From: Nocardiopsis mwathae
GTDB lineage: Bacteria > Actinomycetota > Actinomycetes > Streptosporangiales > Streptosporangiaceae
Assembly: GCF_014201195.1 (NCBI RefSeq)
Contig: NZ_JACHDS010000001.1
Coordinates: 5,208,001-5,272,000 of the forward strand
Length of the DNA: 64,000 nt
Direction: 5' to 3'
Numbering within the stretch: the stretch's first letter is position 1; each line of letters begins with the position of its first letter. Made by a program: the position numbers and the translations under genes. The notes beneath the pieces are model-generated. The model was not told where the DNA came from. It ran no database searches and saw only the letters and a list, made by a program, of their open reading frames with translations. Positions 1 to 8,147 of the stretch are shown here, piece after piece.

Positions 1-1428
1 AGCGGCATCACCCGCGACGGCGCCGTCGCGCTCCTCGGCTACACCGACTCCTCCCTGCTCTCCGAGATGGTCGACGCGCTGGGCGCCCGCGACGGCGCGG
101 CCGTGTTCGGCCTGATCGACCGGGTGATGGAAGGCGGCCACGACCCCCGGCGGTTCACCGCCGACCTGCTGGAGCGCGCCCGCGACCTGGTCGTGCTCGC
201 GGCCGTGCCCGACGCGCTGGACAAGGGCCTGATCAACGTCTCGCCCGACGCCGTCGACCGGATGCGCGAGCAGGCGCAGCGCCTCGGCGCGGCCGAGCTC
301 ACCCGCGCCGCCGAGATCCTCAACCAGGGGCTGACCGAGATGCGCGGCGCCACCTCGCCGCGCCTGCTGCTGGAGCTGCTGTGCGCCCGGGTGCTGCTTC
401 CCGCAGCCGACGCGAGCGGCGACGGCGGCGCGCTGCTGGCCCGCCTGGACCAGCTGGAGCGCCGGGTGGCGTCGGGCGCGGTGGCGCCCGCGGGCTCCGC
501 GCCCCCGGTCGGACCGCCGCCCGCGGCGCCCCCGGCCGCACCGCCGTCTGCTCCGGCGCCGACGCCGTCTGCTCCGGCGCCGTCCGCGCCCCCGCCGCCC
601 GAGCCCGAGGCGGCGCCCGAGCGCCCGGTGGCTCCGGCGGCCGACGACTGGCCCGACACGCCTCCCGCGCCCCCGGCGGCCTCCGCCCCGGCGCCGCCTC
701 CGGCACCCGCTCCGGCCGCCCGTCCCGCGGCGGGCGGGGCGCTCGACCTGGGGACGCTCCAGGCGTCCTGGGGCCGGATCCTGGAGACGGTCAAGGGCAT
801 GCGCCGCTTCACCTGGATGGTGCTCAGCGGCAGCGATGTCCGCCCGGCCGCCGTCGAGGGCAACGTGGTGCAGCTCGCCTTCGCCCGGCCCAACGACGCC
901 AAGGGGTTCTCCAACAGCGGCAGCGACCAGGTGGTCGCCGGGGCCATCGGGCAGATCCTCGGCGTGGAGGTGCGGGTCTCGGCGGTCGCCGGGACGGGTG
1001 CGCCGCCCGCGCCGCAGCGCCCGGCGGCCCCCGCTTCGGCCCCGCCCCCCTCCCCGGCCCCCGGTACGGAACCGTCCGGCTGGGACGCCCCCGCTGCGGC
1101 CCCGCCGCAGAGCACGCACCAGCAGGACTCGCGGCCGCAGAGCCCGCAGCAGCCGGGTCCCGCCGCGCCCGAGGAGCCGCGGCAGCAGCGCCCTCCCGCG
1201 GGCGCGGGCGGTGCGCGGGGTCCCATCACCGACCTGCCGGAGCCGCCACCGGACCCCTATGAGAACGCCGCCGCGGCTCCGCCGCCGGAGCGGGGGCCCG
1301 AGCCCGACCCGTCCGAACCGCCGCACGACCCGGCCGCCGATGAGGCGCCGCGGCCGTCCGGCTTCGCGCTGATCGAGAAGGAGCTCGGCGGCAAGGTCAT
1401 CGACGAGATCGACCACACCGCCCGGTGA
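1..1428 (+). CDS. dnaX: DNA polymerase III subunit gamma/tau, 3' part
   Basis: The reading frame is open from base 1, so the N-terminal AAA+ clamp-loader domains lie outside the window and 475 residues are visible. The first residues (AVALLGYTDSSLL) and the stretch DRVMEGGHDPRRF match the helical domain III of DnaX, which oligomerises the clamp loader. After about residue 140 the chain becomes a Pro/Ala-rich linker, followed by a compact segment at about 248-330 (LDLGTLQASWGRILETVK) of the kind seen in actinobacterial tau C-termini. A second Pro-rich stretch follows and the protein ends ELGGKVIDEIDHTAR. It is the replisome scaffold and ATPase. In most actinobacteria ybaB follows directly; here ybaB is 6.7 kb away. 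Confidence 0.93.
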   Translation, partial: SGITRDGAVALLGYTDSSLLSEMVDALGARDGAAVFGLIDRVMEGGHDPRRFTADLLERARDLVVLAAVPDALDKGLINVSPDAVDRMREQAQRLGAAELTRAAEILNQGLTEMRGATSPRLLLELLCARVLLPAADASGDGGALLARLDQLERRVASGAVAPAGSAPPVGPPPAAPPAAPPSAPAPTPSAPAPSAPPPPEPEAAPERPVAPAADDWPDTPPAPPAASAPAPPPAPAPAARPAAGGALDLGTLQASWGRILETVKGMRRFTWMVLSGSDVRPAAVEGNVVQLAFARPNDAKGFSNSGSDQVVAGAIGQILGVEVRVSAVAGTGAPPAPQRPAAPASAPPPSPAPGTEPSGWDAPAAAPPQSTHQQDSRPQSPQQPGPAAPEEPRQQRPPAGAGGARGPITDLPEPPPDPYENAAAAPPPERGPEPDPSEPPHDPAADEAPRPSGFALIEKELGGKVIDEIDHTAR

Positions 1429-1451
1429 CCCGCCCGCGGCCACCGCCCGGA

Positions 1452-1587
1452 GGGTGTGTGGCCGGGGTGGCCGGGGGTCCGCTGAGCGGCCTTGCCCGCA
1501 CTCGCGCGCGGGGTGTCCTGTGGTGAAAAGCAGCAGCGACGGTGGGAGCGGGGCGAGCGCCCCTGCCACCTCACGGTCGGCGGCCGC
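1452..1587 (-). repeat. inverted copy of the 127-bp repeat and its flank
   Basis: Read on the minus strand this stretch matches 2010-2145 over about 136 bp with few mismatches. It carries the same core (TGCTGCTTTTCACCACAG, then the GGCCGCTCAGCGGAC block). Together with the plus-strand copy it forms an inverted-repeat pair enclosing about 420 bp of non-coding DNA. I see no protein or transposase in it. Confidence 0.8.
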
Positions 1588-1603
1588 GCCGAGCCGATCG
1601 GCA

Positions 1604-1687
1604 CCCCTGTCGGCGTTGATCTCGGAGATATTGGGGTGATACTCGCCGGTATCACCCCAATATCTCCGAGATCAACGCCGACAGGGG
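1604..1687. repeat. perfect 39-bp inverted repeat with 6-nt loop
   Basis: The left arm 1604-1642 (from CCCCTGTCGGCGTTGATC to GGTGATAC) is exactly complementary to the right arm 1649-1687. The loop at 1643-1648 is TCGCCG. No mismatch occurs in 39 bp. There is no T-tract after it, and it is 176 bp beyond the dnaX stop, so it is longer and further away than an ordinary terminator. It may be a dispersed palindromic element, an extruding cruciform or a strong bidirectional stop. Confidence 0.9.
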
Positions 1688-2009
1688 CGGAAAGCGCGTT
1701 CCGGAGGTTTTTCGGGTCTGGTGGGCGGTTGCGGGTGCAGGGGGCGGCGGCTTCGGTCCGGCCGGAAGCCAGAATTTCCGCTTCGCGTGAAGCACATTCC
1801 GCGATTCGAGATACATGTGCCTCGCTGTGCTCGCGTCGCCAATGATCATGGGCTGGCATCCGATGGTGTCCGTTGCGCCCGATTAAATCCCACTGTCATT
1901 CGCGGGAACAGGATAAATCGGGCGCCAGACGGATGGGGGTCGTCCGCCATCGCCGCTCCGACATGTCCGGAACCTGACCGCCCTTGGAAGGCACTTCCAG
2001 CCCCGACCC
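1688..2009. other. non-coding spacer inside the inverted repeats
   Basis: About 320 bp between the palindrome and the forward repeat copy. Its composition is more mixed than its neighbours, with AT-richer patches near 1780-1800 and 1880-1915. No reading frame here shows actinomycete codon bias together with a ribosome site. I could not assign a function. Confidence 0.5.
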
Positions 2010-2145
2010 GGCCGCCGACCGTGAGGTGGCAGGGGCGCCCACCCCGCTCCCGCCGTCGCTGCTGCTTTTCACCACAGGGCACCCCGCGCGCGATTGCGGG
2101 CAAGGCCGCTCAGCGGACCCCCGGCCACCCCGGCCACACACTCAC
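2010..2145 (+). repeat. forward partner of the inverted-repeat pair
   Basis: This stretch pairs with 1452-1587 in inverse orientation. It begins GGCCGCCGACCGTGAGGTGG and runs into the first unit of the tandem array. The inverted copy therefore includes unique flank as well as repeat unit, which suggests duplication and inversion of a larger segment rather than simple slippage. Confidence 0.75.
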
Positions 2146-2504
2146 CTGCAGGGAAAATGTGTCCCTGGCTGCCCACCCGCTGTCGCTGCTGCTTTTCACC
2201 ACAGGGCACCCCGCGCGCGATTGCGGGCAAGGCCGCTCAGCGGACCCCCGGCCACCCCGGCCACACACTCACCTGCAGGGAAAATGTGTCCCTGGCTGCC
2301 CACCCGCTGTCGCTGCTGCTTTTCACCACAGGGCACCCCGCGCGCGATTGCGGGCAAGGCCGCTCAGCGGACCCCCGGCCACCCCGGCCACACACTCACC
2401 TGCAGGGAAAATGTGTCCCTGGCTGCCCACCCGCTGTCGCTGCTGCTTTTCACCACAGGGCACCCCGCGCGCGATTGCGGGCAAGGCCGCTCAGCGGACC
2501 CCCG
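2055..2504 (+). repeat. 127-bp direct tandem repeat, 3 full copies plus a partial
   Basis: Units start at 2055, 2182, 2309 and 2436, exactly 127 bp apart. The first three look identical and the fourth stops after about 69 bp. Each unit has GTCGCTGCTGCTTTTCACC at its start and a small inverted repeat CAGGGA-AAATGTG-TCCCTG near its end. A period of 127 is not a multiple of three, so the array cannot be a repeat protein in one frame. The unit is far too long, and lacks spacers, to be CRISPR. Function is unknown. Confidence 0.92.
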
Positions 2505-2545
2505 ACCACCCCAGCCACCCCGGCCACCCCGGCCACCCCGACCAC
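2504..2545. repeat. short 9-bp tandem repeat (CCACCCCGG)
   Basis: Four to five degenerate copies of CCACCCCGG/A follow the 127-bp array and end immediately before the stop codon of the methyltransferase gene. They look like slippage products of the CCGGCCACCCCGGCC segment present inside each 127-bp unit. Confidence 0.7.
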
Positions 2546-3688
2546 TCACCGGTTCGGCTGGGCGAAGTCCCAGCCCGGTCCGTTCGGGGTGTCCAGCCAC
2601 ACGCGGTGCCGGTCGTCGGGCGCCACGGTGAGCCCGAACCGGTCCTGGTCCGGTGAGCCGAGCGCGTTCCACTCGGCCGTCGCGCTCTCGACCTCGTCCC
2701 ACAGCGAGCGGGGTCCCCCCTGTTCGACGGTCCATACGCTGCCGTACGGGTACACCCGCGCCCACGACGGCCCGTCGGTGGCCGACAGCCACAGCCCCAT
2801 CCCCGTGCCCATCCTCCGCAGCCCCATCCGCCACCGCGGCACCATGAAGGTGATCGGGAAGGCGGTCGCGAACTCGGTGAGCGGCGTGATGGGGTCGACG
2901 TCGACCAGCCGCGTCTCGTCCGGCTCGGCGCCGATGTCGTGCGAGGGCGCGTCGGGGGAGCGCTGCCCGCGCAGCAGCATGAATCCCAATCCGCCGCGGA
3001 ACCGGCCCGCCGCCGACCCGTCCGCGGCGACGGTGAGCGGGGCGAGCACACCCGCGCCCTCCATGGCCGTCCACGGCGTGACGACGATCCCGCCCACCCG
3101 CGTCTGCTCGATCCAGGCCCGCGGGACCCGGGTCACGCTGCAGGTGGCGATCGTCCGGTCGTAGGGGGCGCCCGGCGGGTACCCGGTTTCGCCGTCGCGC
3201 AGGTGCACGGTGGGCGAACGCCCCGAGGCCGCCAGCGCGGACCGCGCCCCCGCCAGCACCTCGGCGTCGACCTCCAGCGTGGTCACGTTCGCGTCGCCGA
3301 GCCGGGCGGCGAGCAGTGCCGCGTTCCATCCGGTGCCCGTGCCGATCTCCAGGACGCGCTGCCCGTCGCGCAGGTCGGCGGCTTCCAGCATGCGCGCCAC
3401 GATCGTCGGGGCGGAGCTGGAGGAGGTGGGCCGACCGCGCGGGCGGGCCGGGTCGCCGTCGTCGACCTGCGTGATGATCGCGTCGTCGGCGTAGACGGCC
3501 GCGAGCCAGGCATCCGGGCTTGTGCGGCGGTCGAGCACGGTGCCGTGCACGGTGAGCGCCCCGGCCTCGGGGATGAACAGGTGGCGCGGAGTCGCCCGGA
3601 AGGCGGCGATGAGCCGGTCGTCGACCAGTTCACCGGACCGGACGAGCGTGTCGATCAGCGCGGCGTGGCGCTGGTCGGCGGTGATCAT
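2546..3688 (-). CDS. PIMT-like SAM-dependent methyltransferase
   Basis: A 380-residue protein. The N-terminal half follows the protein-L-isoaspartate O-methyltransferase pattern: a helical start with FRATPRHLFIPEAG, a segment SSSAPTIVARMLEAADL, then SAM motif I as VLEIGTGTGWNAALLA (about residues 130-145) and an acidic motif TLEVDAEVL. The C-terminal 170 residues are an extension absent from ordinary PIMT and typical of the actinobacterial forms called methyltransferase, FxLD system, which I recall as lying near lanthipeptide genes. No lanthipeptide gene is visible here. The start ATG at 3688 follows GGAAG at a suitable distance; an upstream start would add 17 residues without support. The substrate is unknown. 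Confidence 0.75.
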   Translation of the reverse strand: MITADQRHAALIDTLVRSGELVDDRLIAAFRATPRHLFIPEAGALTVHGTVLDRRTSPDAWLAAVYADDAIITQVDDGDPARPRGRPTSSSSAPTIVARMLEAADLRDGQRVLEIGTGTGWNAALLAARLGDANVTTLEVDAEVLAGARSALAASGRSPTVHLRDGETGYPPGAPYDRTIATCSVTRVPRAWIEQTRVGGIVVTPWTAMEGAGVLAPLTVAADGSAAGRFRGGLGFMLLRGQRSPDAPSHDIGAEPDETRLVDVDPITPLTEFATAFPITFMVPRWRMGLRRMGTGMGLWLSATDGPSWARVYPYGSVWTVEQGGPRSLWDEVESATAEWNALGSPDQDRFGLTVAPDDRHRVWLDTPNGPGWDFAQPNR

Positions 3689-3816
3689 CTGAGTGTGCTT
3701 CCGATTCTCGTGCCGATGGGGCGGGGAGCGCGGTGCCACCGGTCACGGTCTTCCCCGGCCACGCGCGATCGAACCGCGACCGCCGCCGGTGGCGGCACGA
3801 CGGGTCCGGTCGGCGG

Positions 3817-4662
3817 TCACCCGGCCAGGTCGAACACCCCCACCGCGTCGTAGGCGTGCCATGACCCGGTGTGCTTGGTGATGTCGATGGCGTTGTCCCC
3901 AGCGGCGAAGTACTCGGCCGGAAGCCGCAGCTCGACGAAGGACGGGCGCAGCGCCGTGCCGGGCACGGTGGCGTCGCCCTCCAGCGACCCGCGGGTGGCC
4001 CCGCCCTCGAAGTACACCTCCGTGGCGGTCCGCCCGTTGACCGCGATCGCCGCCGTCCCGGCCAGGGTGGCGTGCGTGTCGATCAGCCAGACCACGAAGC
4101 CGGGGTCGGTGGTGGGCCGCGCCGCCAGGTCGAACCGGAGCCGGAAGGTGTGCGCCCGGTTCCCGGCCCACCGGTCGCGCGGCCCCGGGTGCAGGTAGCA
4201 CCAGTCGGCGGCCGGGTCGCTCTCCCCGTAGCGGAAATCCACACCCTGTGGAAAAGTCGCCAGGTAGTTCTGCTGCCCGCGGTCGGGGGCCAGCGCCAGC
4301 TCCAGGCTCTTGGAATCGAACTCCCCGACCTGGGCGTACGGGCGGCCGCGGACGGTCATCGACTCCGCCGACACCCCGCGCACCGGCCGCGAGGGGCGGC
4401 TGCGCCGGCCCGCCGCGTCGACCGTGACGATCCGGTAGTGGCGCGTCTCCGCCTGCGGCCCGAGGGTGTCGTGGGTGAACCTCCCGTAGACCGTCTTGCC
4501 GATGATCGTCTCCGGGGTGATCTCGACGTCGTGGTCCTCGGCGGCGTGGATCGCGAAGTGGTCGACCAGCGGCTCCCAGCCGGGCAGCCGCCAGGTCAGG
4601 TCGATCGCGCCCACGCGCCCCTGGGCGGCGATACGGGTGACGGGCATGGGGGGTCTGCTCAC
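3817..4662 (-). CDS. FnIII/lyase-accessory-domain protein coupled to phoD
   Basis: A 281-residue protein without a signal peptide. Residues about 10-100 look like a fibronectin type III repeat (LTWRLPGWEPLVDHFAIHA, HYRIVTVDAAGRRSRPS). Residues about 110-281 resemble the C-terminal beta-sandwich of rhamnogalacturonate-lyase-type proteins (FVVWLIDTHATLAG, AAIAVNGR, and ITKHTGSWHAYDAVGVFDL at the end). No catalytic lyase domain is present. The GTG start at 4662 is preferred because GGAGG lies 6 nt before it and it overlaps the upstream phoD stop as GTGA. The internal ATG at 4647 has no ribosome site. It is probably a cytoplasmic or non-classically exported carbohydrate-related protein; function is not certain. 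Confidence 0.6.
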   Translation of the reverse strand: MSRPPMPVTRIAAQGRVGAIDLTWRLPGWEPLVDHFAIHAAEDHDVEITPETIIGKTVYGRFTHDTLGPQAETRHYRIVTVDAAGRRSRPSRPVRGVSAESMTVRGRPYAQVGEFDSKSLELALAPDRGQQNYLATFPQGVDFRYGESDPAADWCYLHPGPRDRWAGNRAHTFRLRFDLAARPTTDPGFVVWLIDTHATLAGTAAIAVNGRTATEVYFEGGATRGSLEGDATVPGTALRPSFVELRLPAEYFAAGDNAIDITKHTGSWHAYDAVGVFDLAG

Positions 4663-6329
4663 GGGCGTCCTCCGCCGATCGGGTTCAGGCCGGGGCGGCC
4701 CTCCTCGGTGACGAACCGGGCCACGGTGCTCACCGTCCCGGAGTCGTCGGCCTGGATCCGGTCGATCACCTTGAAGTCGGAGGTGACCGCGTCGGGCGTC
4801 ATGTGCAGCTGTACGTAACCGCGCCGCCCGTTGTACATCTTGACGTGCTCGTTGCCCAGCCAGATCGGCGCGAAGCGGTCGCGGTCGGCGCCGTCGCCGT
4901 CGGAGGCCACCGACGTGGTGACCAGCTCGGTGCCGATGGTGGCGGAGTCCGGGTCGGCGAAGTCGGCCTTGAGCTCGATGGCGGCGTGCCGGTGGATGTC
5001 GCCGGTGAGCACGAGCGGGTTGGCGACCTCGTGCTCGGTCAGTACGTCGAACAGCCGGTCGCGGTTGGCGGTGAAACCGTCCCACTGGTCCATGCTGTAG
5101 GCGGTGCCCGGTCCGGTGTCGCGGTCGATGAGGGCCATCACCACCTGCTGGACCAGCACGTTCCAGGTGGTGTCGCTGTTGCGCAGCCCGTCGTAGAGCC
5201 ACTTCTCCTGCGGTCGGCCGAGGATGCTGCGCGCCGGGTCGGTGTGGCCGCCCCCGGGCACGCCGCCGTCGGCGGGGACGTCGTCGCGGTACTGGCGGGT
5301 GTCGAGCACGCTGAACTCGGCGAGCCGCCCGTAGCGCAACCTCCGGTACAGGTGCATGTCGGGCCCCTTGGGCAGGGACGCCGCGCCCAGCGGCTGGTTC
5401 TCGTACCAGGCGCGGTAGGCCACGGCGCGGCGCCGCAGGAAGTCCTCCGGGGCGACCCCGTACCGGGAGTGCTCGCCGGCGTAGTCGTTCTCCACCTCGT
5501 GGTCGTCGGCGGTCACCGCCCACGGCGCGGCGGCGTGCGCGGCCTGCAGGTGGGGGTCGGACTTGGTGAGGGAGTAGCGCAGCCGGTACTGCTCCAGGGT
5601 GAGGACGGCGGCGGCGTGCGCCGCACTCAGGGGCGGGGCGCCCTGTCGCCACAGGTTGGCCGGGGTGATCGCGTACTCGTAGATGTAGTCGCCGAGGAAC
5701 ATCATCAGGTCGAGGTCCTGGGCGGCGATGTCCCGGTAGGCGGTGTAGTGCCCGTGGTACCAGGCCTGGCAGGAGGTCATGGCCAGGTTGAGCGCGGAGA
5801 CGCGGGCGCCGGGCGCGGGCGCGGTCTTGGTGCGGCCGACCGGGCCGATCTCGCCGCCGGCGCGGAACCGGTAGAAGTACACGCGCCCGGGCTCCAGCCC
5901 CCGCACCTCGGGGTGGACGGAGTGCGCGAGGTCGGGGGTGGCGACGGCGGTGCCGCGCCGGACGACGTCGCGGAACCGGTCATCGGTGGCGACCTCGTAC
6001 TCGACGGGCAGGTCCCGGGCGGGCATGCCGCCGCGGCCGTCGTCGGCGAGGGGGTCGGGGGCGAGGCGGGTCCACAGGACCACGCCGTCGGGGGTGGGGT
6101 CGCCCGACGCGACACCCAGGGTGAAGGGGTAGTCGGGCAGGGGCCGGGCGACGGGTGCGGCGTGCCCCGCGACGCCGGTCCCGAGGACGAACGCGGCGGT
6201 GCCGATGCCGGTGAATGCGAGGAAGCTGCGCCGGTCGGGGGTGGGGAGGCGATGGGGTCGGGCCATGCGGACCTTGCGGACCTTGCGGACCATGTGTCGA
6301 ATCCGTCCACTCGAACGGTCAGTGCTCAT
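4659..6329 (-). CDS. phoD: alkaline phosphatase D family phosphodiesterase/phosphatase, Tat-exported
   Basis: A 556-residue protein of the PhoD family, which hydrolyses phosphate mono- and diesters outside the cell using Fe and Ca. It has a twin-arginine signal (PDRRSFLAFTGIG, then a hydrophobic stretch to about residue 55) and an Ig-like PhoD N-terminal domain (FTLGVASGDPTPDGVVLWTR). The metallophosphatase motifs are FLGDYIYEYA, DDHEVENDYAGE and GDIHRHAAIELKAD. The length suits the family. The ATG at 6329 has GAGG a few bases upstream; several in-frame ATGs follow. An AT-rich patch (6355-6367) upstream may hold the promoter; I saw no clear PHO box. The next gene is translationally coupled. 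Confidence 0.9.
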   Translation of the reverse strand: MSTDRSSGRIRHMVRKVRKVRMARPHRLPTPDRRSFLAFTGIGTAAFVLGTGVAGHAAPVARPLPDYPFTLGVASGDPTPDGVVLWTRLAPDPLADDGRGGMPARDLPVEYEVATDDRFRDVVRRGTAVATPDLAHSVHPEVRGLEPGRVYFYRFRAGGEIGPVGRTKTAPAPGARVSALNLAMTSCQAWYHGHYTAYRDIAAQDLDLMMFLGDYIYEYAITPANLWRQGAPPLSAAHAAAVLTLEQYRLRYSLTKSDPHLQAAHAAAPWAVTADDHEVENDYAGEHSRYGVAPEDFLRRRAVAYRAWYENQPLGAASLPKGPDMHLYRRLRYGRLAEFSVLDTRQYRDDVPADGGVPGGGHTDPARSILGRPQEKWLYDGLRNSDTTWNVLVQQVVMALIDRDTGPGTAYSMDQWDGFTANRDRLFDVLTEHEVANPLVLTGDIHRHAAIELKADFADPDSATIGTELVTTSVASDGDGADRDRFAPIWLGNEHVKMYNGRRGYVQLHMTPDAVTSDFKVIDRIQADDSGTVSTVARFVTEEGRPGLNPIGGGRP

Positions 6330-6506
6330 CGATCCTCAGCGGCGCGCCTTGACTCCATATAGATACCAGGTGATGACCGAGTGGCATCGCGGCCAATGGG
6401 GTTCTGCGTTCGGTGGTGGGCCGCACCGACCGTCTCCACCTGCATTTACGCCGAGGCCCGGCCCCGCGCGGGCGTGCGGTGGGGCCGGACCGGTCGGGCG
6501 TGTCCC

Positions 6507-7622
6507 CTATCCGGCGACCGCCTTCCGAGGGGCGGCCGGGTAGTCGACGTAGCCCCGCGGCCCCGACGTGTAGTGGAAGTTCTTCTCCCGGATCGGGGCC
6601 CACGGCACACCGTCGGCGATACGCGCGGGAAGGTCGGGGTTGGAGATGAACGGGCGCCCGAACGAGACCAGGTCGGCGCGGTCCTCCCGGATCAGCCGCT
6701 CCGCCGACTCCCGCGTGGTCTCCTCGTGCTCGCCGGTGTTGCCGATGAGCGTCCCACTCCACCGCGGCCGCAGGTCGTCCAGGGCGGGGTAGCCGGGGTC
6801 GTCGGTGACGTGCAGGTAGGCCAGGCCCAGCGGGTCGACGGCGGCGAGCAGGGCGCGGTACACGGGGGCGGGGTCGGCCTCGACGAGCTCGTTCTCCGGG
6901 TTGCCCGGCGCGACGCGCAGTCCCACCCGGTCCGCGCCGACGGCGTCGGCGACGGCCTCGGTGAGCTCGATGGCGAAGCGGGCGCGGTCGGCCGGGCCGC
7001 CCCCGTAGGCGTCGGTGCGGACGTTGGTGTTGTCGGCGAGGAACTGGTGCGCAAGGTAGCCGTTGGCGCTGTGGATCTCCACGCCGTCGAACCCGGCGCG
7101 CAGCGCGGCGCGGGCCGCGTCGGCGTGGTCGTCGATCGTCGTGCGGATGTCGGCGGTGGTCATCGCGCGCGGTGTGACCGGGTCGACCTTGCCGCCGAGG
7201 GTGTGCAGCGGCCGGGTGGTCGCGACCGCCGACGGCGCCTCGGGGGTGCCGCCGTCGAGCCGGTTGGCCGGGTGTCCGTTGCGTCCGGCGTGCATGATCT
7301 GCGCGAAGATGCGGCCGTCGGCCGCGTGCACGGCGTCGGTCACCCGCCTCCAGCCCGCGATCTGCTCCTCGGTGAACAGTCCGGGTTCGTTGAGGAAGAG
7401 CTGGCCGCGCACGCTCGGCGCGATGCCCTCGGAGACGATCAGGCCGGCGCCGGCGCGCTGCGCGTAGTAGTCGGCCATGACCGGCTGTGGAACACCGCGG
7501 GTGTCGGCGCGGAGCCGCGTCATGGGCGCCATGACGATGCGGTTGGGCAGTTCGGTCCCGGCGATGGCGGCGGGGGTCAGCAGGGGGCTGCGGGTGCCGG
7601 TGGCGGCGGTGTCGATGTCCAT
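6507..7622 (-). CDS. old yellow enzyme family ene-reductase (FMN, NAD(P)H)
   Basis: A 371-residue TIM-barrel flavoprotein of the OYE family that reduces activated alkenes such as enones and nitro compounds. Family marks are LPNRIVMAPMTRLRA near the start, QIMHAGRNGHPANR (substrate and FMN contacts), HSANGYLAHQFL followed by NVRTDAYGG, and the phosphate-binding LVSFGRPFISNPDL near the end. The length is typical for bacterial alkene reductases. The start at 7622 (MDIDTAATG) was chosen over an upstream in-frame codon inside the shared promoter. It is divergent from a MerR regulator gene with a palindromic site between them, so induction by electrophiles is likely. Confidence 0.9.
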   Translation of the reverse strand: MDIDTAATGTRSPLLTPAAIAGTELPNRIVMAPMTRLRADTRGVPQPVMADYYAQRAGAGLIVSEGIAPSVRGQLFLNEPGLFTEEQIAGWRRVTDAVHAADGRIFAQIMHAGRNGHPANRLDGGTPEAPSAVATTRPLHTLGGKVDPVTPRAMTTADIRTTIDDHADAARAALRAGFDGVEIHSANGYLAHQFLADNTNVRTDAYGGGPADRARFAIELTEAVADAVGADRVGLRVAPGNPENELVEADPAPVYRALLAAVDPLGLAYLHVTDDPGYPALDDLRPRWSGTLIGNTGEHEETTRESAERLIREDRADLVSFGRPFISNPDLPARIADGVPWAPIREKNFHYTSGPRGYVDYPAAPRKAVAG

Positions 7623-7639
7623 GCGGCAGAGCGTAGAAT

Positions 7640-7655
7640 CTGACACTCATGTCAG
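7640..7655. promoter_or_regulatory. operator-like inverted repeat between ene-reductase and merR genes
   Basis: CTGACA-CTCA-TGTCAG is a perfect 6-bp inverted repeat with a 4-bp spacer. It sits 18 bp upstream of the reductase start and 28 bp before the MerR start. MerR proteins bind palindromes lying within stretched promoter spacers. This is the obvious candidate site for control of both genes. Confidence 0.65.
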
Positions 7656-7682
7656 GTTCAACCGTTTGTGGCGGAGGTCATA

Positions 7683-8051
7683 GTGCGCATCGGGGAGCTG
7701 TCGCGCCGCACCGGGGTCAGTGAGCGGTCGCTGCGCTACTACGAGGAGCAGGGCCTGCTGGTGGCGCGGCGTACCGCCGGGGGCCACCGCGAGTACTCCG
7801 ACGCCGCGGTGGAACGCGTCGAGCGCATCCAGTGCCTGTACGCCGCCGGAGTGAACAGCTCCGGCATCTATGAGCTGCTGCCCTGCATGTACGCCCAGGA
7901 GCGCGGTGACCCCGCGCCGGACCTCCTCGACTCCCTCGCCCGGGAGCGGGGGCGCATCTCGGCGATGATCGACCGGCTCGCGGCCTCGCGCGATCTGCTG
8001 GACGAGGTCATCGCGTCCGCCTCGGCGCGCTCGTCGCCGCGCTCCGGCTGA
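7683..8051 (+). CDS. MerR family transcriptional regulator
   Basis: A 122-residue MerR-type activator. The N-terminal winged helix is clear: VRIGELSRRTGVSERSLRYYEEQGLL, shown here as IGELSRRTGVSERSLRYY, then the wing TAGGHREYSDAAVERV. A helical C-terminal dimerisation region ends DRLAASRDLLDEVI. The effector region contains one Cys (LLPCMYAQ). The start GTG at 7683 has GGAGG 5 nt upstream; the alternative GTG at 7668 lies before that ribosome site. It is divergent from the ene-reductase gene, a common pairing in which the regulator senses electrophiles or redox stress. Confidence 0.88.
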   Translation: MRIGELSRRTGVSERSLRYYEEQGLLVARRTAGGHREYSDAAVERVERIQCLYAAGVNSSGIYELLPCMYAQERGDPAPDLLDSLARERGRISAMIDRLAASRDLLDEVIASASARSSPRSG

Positions 8052-8147
8052 GCGGGCGCGCCGCGCTCCCCCGCGGCCGCCCCGCCGCGACGTCCCGAGC
8101 GGCTACGCTCGCAACTGTCGGTACATGACGCAAGGAGATGTTGGCAC

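Noticed and set aside
2055-2504. CRISPR array
   Set aside because: Units are 127 bp, contiguous and identical, with no unique spacers and no cas genes nearby.
2094-3164. Long open frame with a repeated protein sequence across the 127-bp array
   Set aside because: The 127-bp period shifts frame with each unit, all three frames give repeats, and the frame then runs antisense through the methyltransferase gene; there is no ribosome site.
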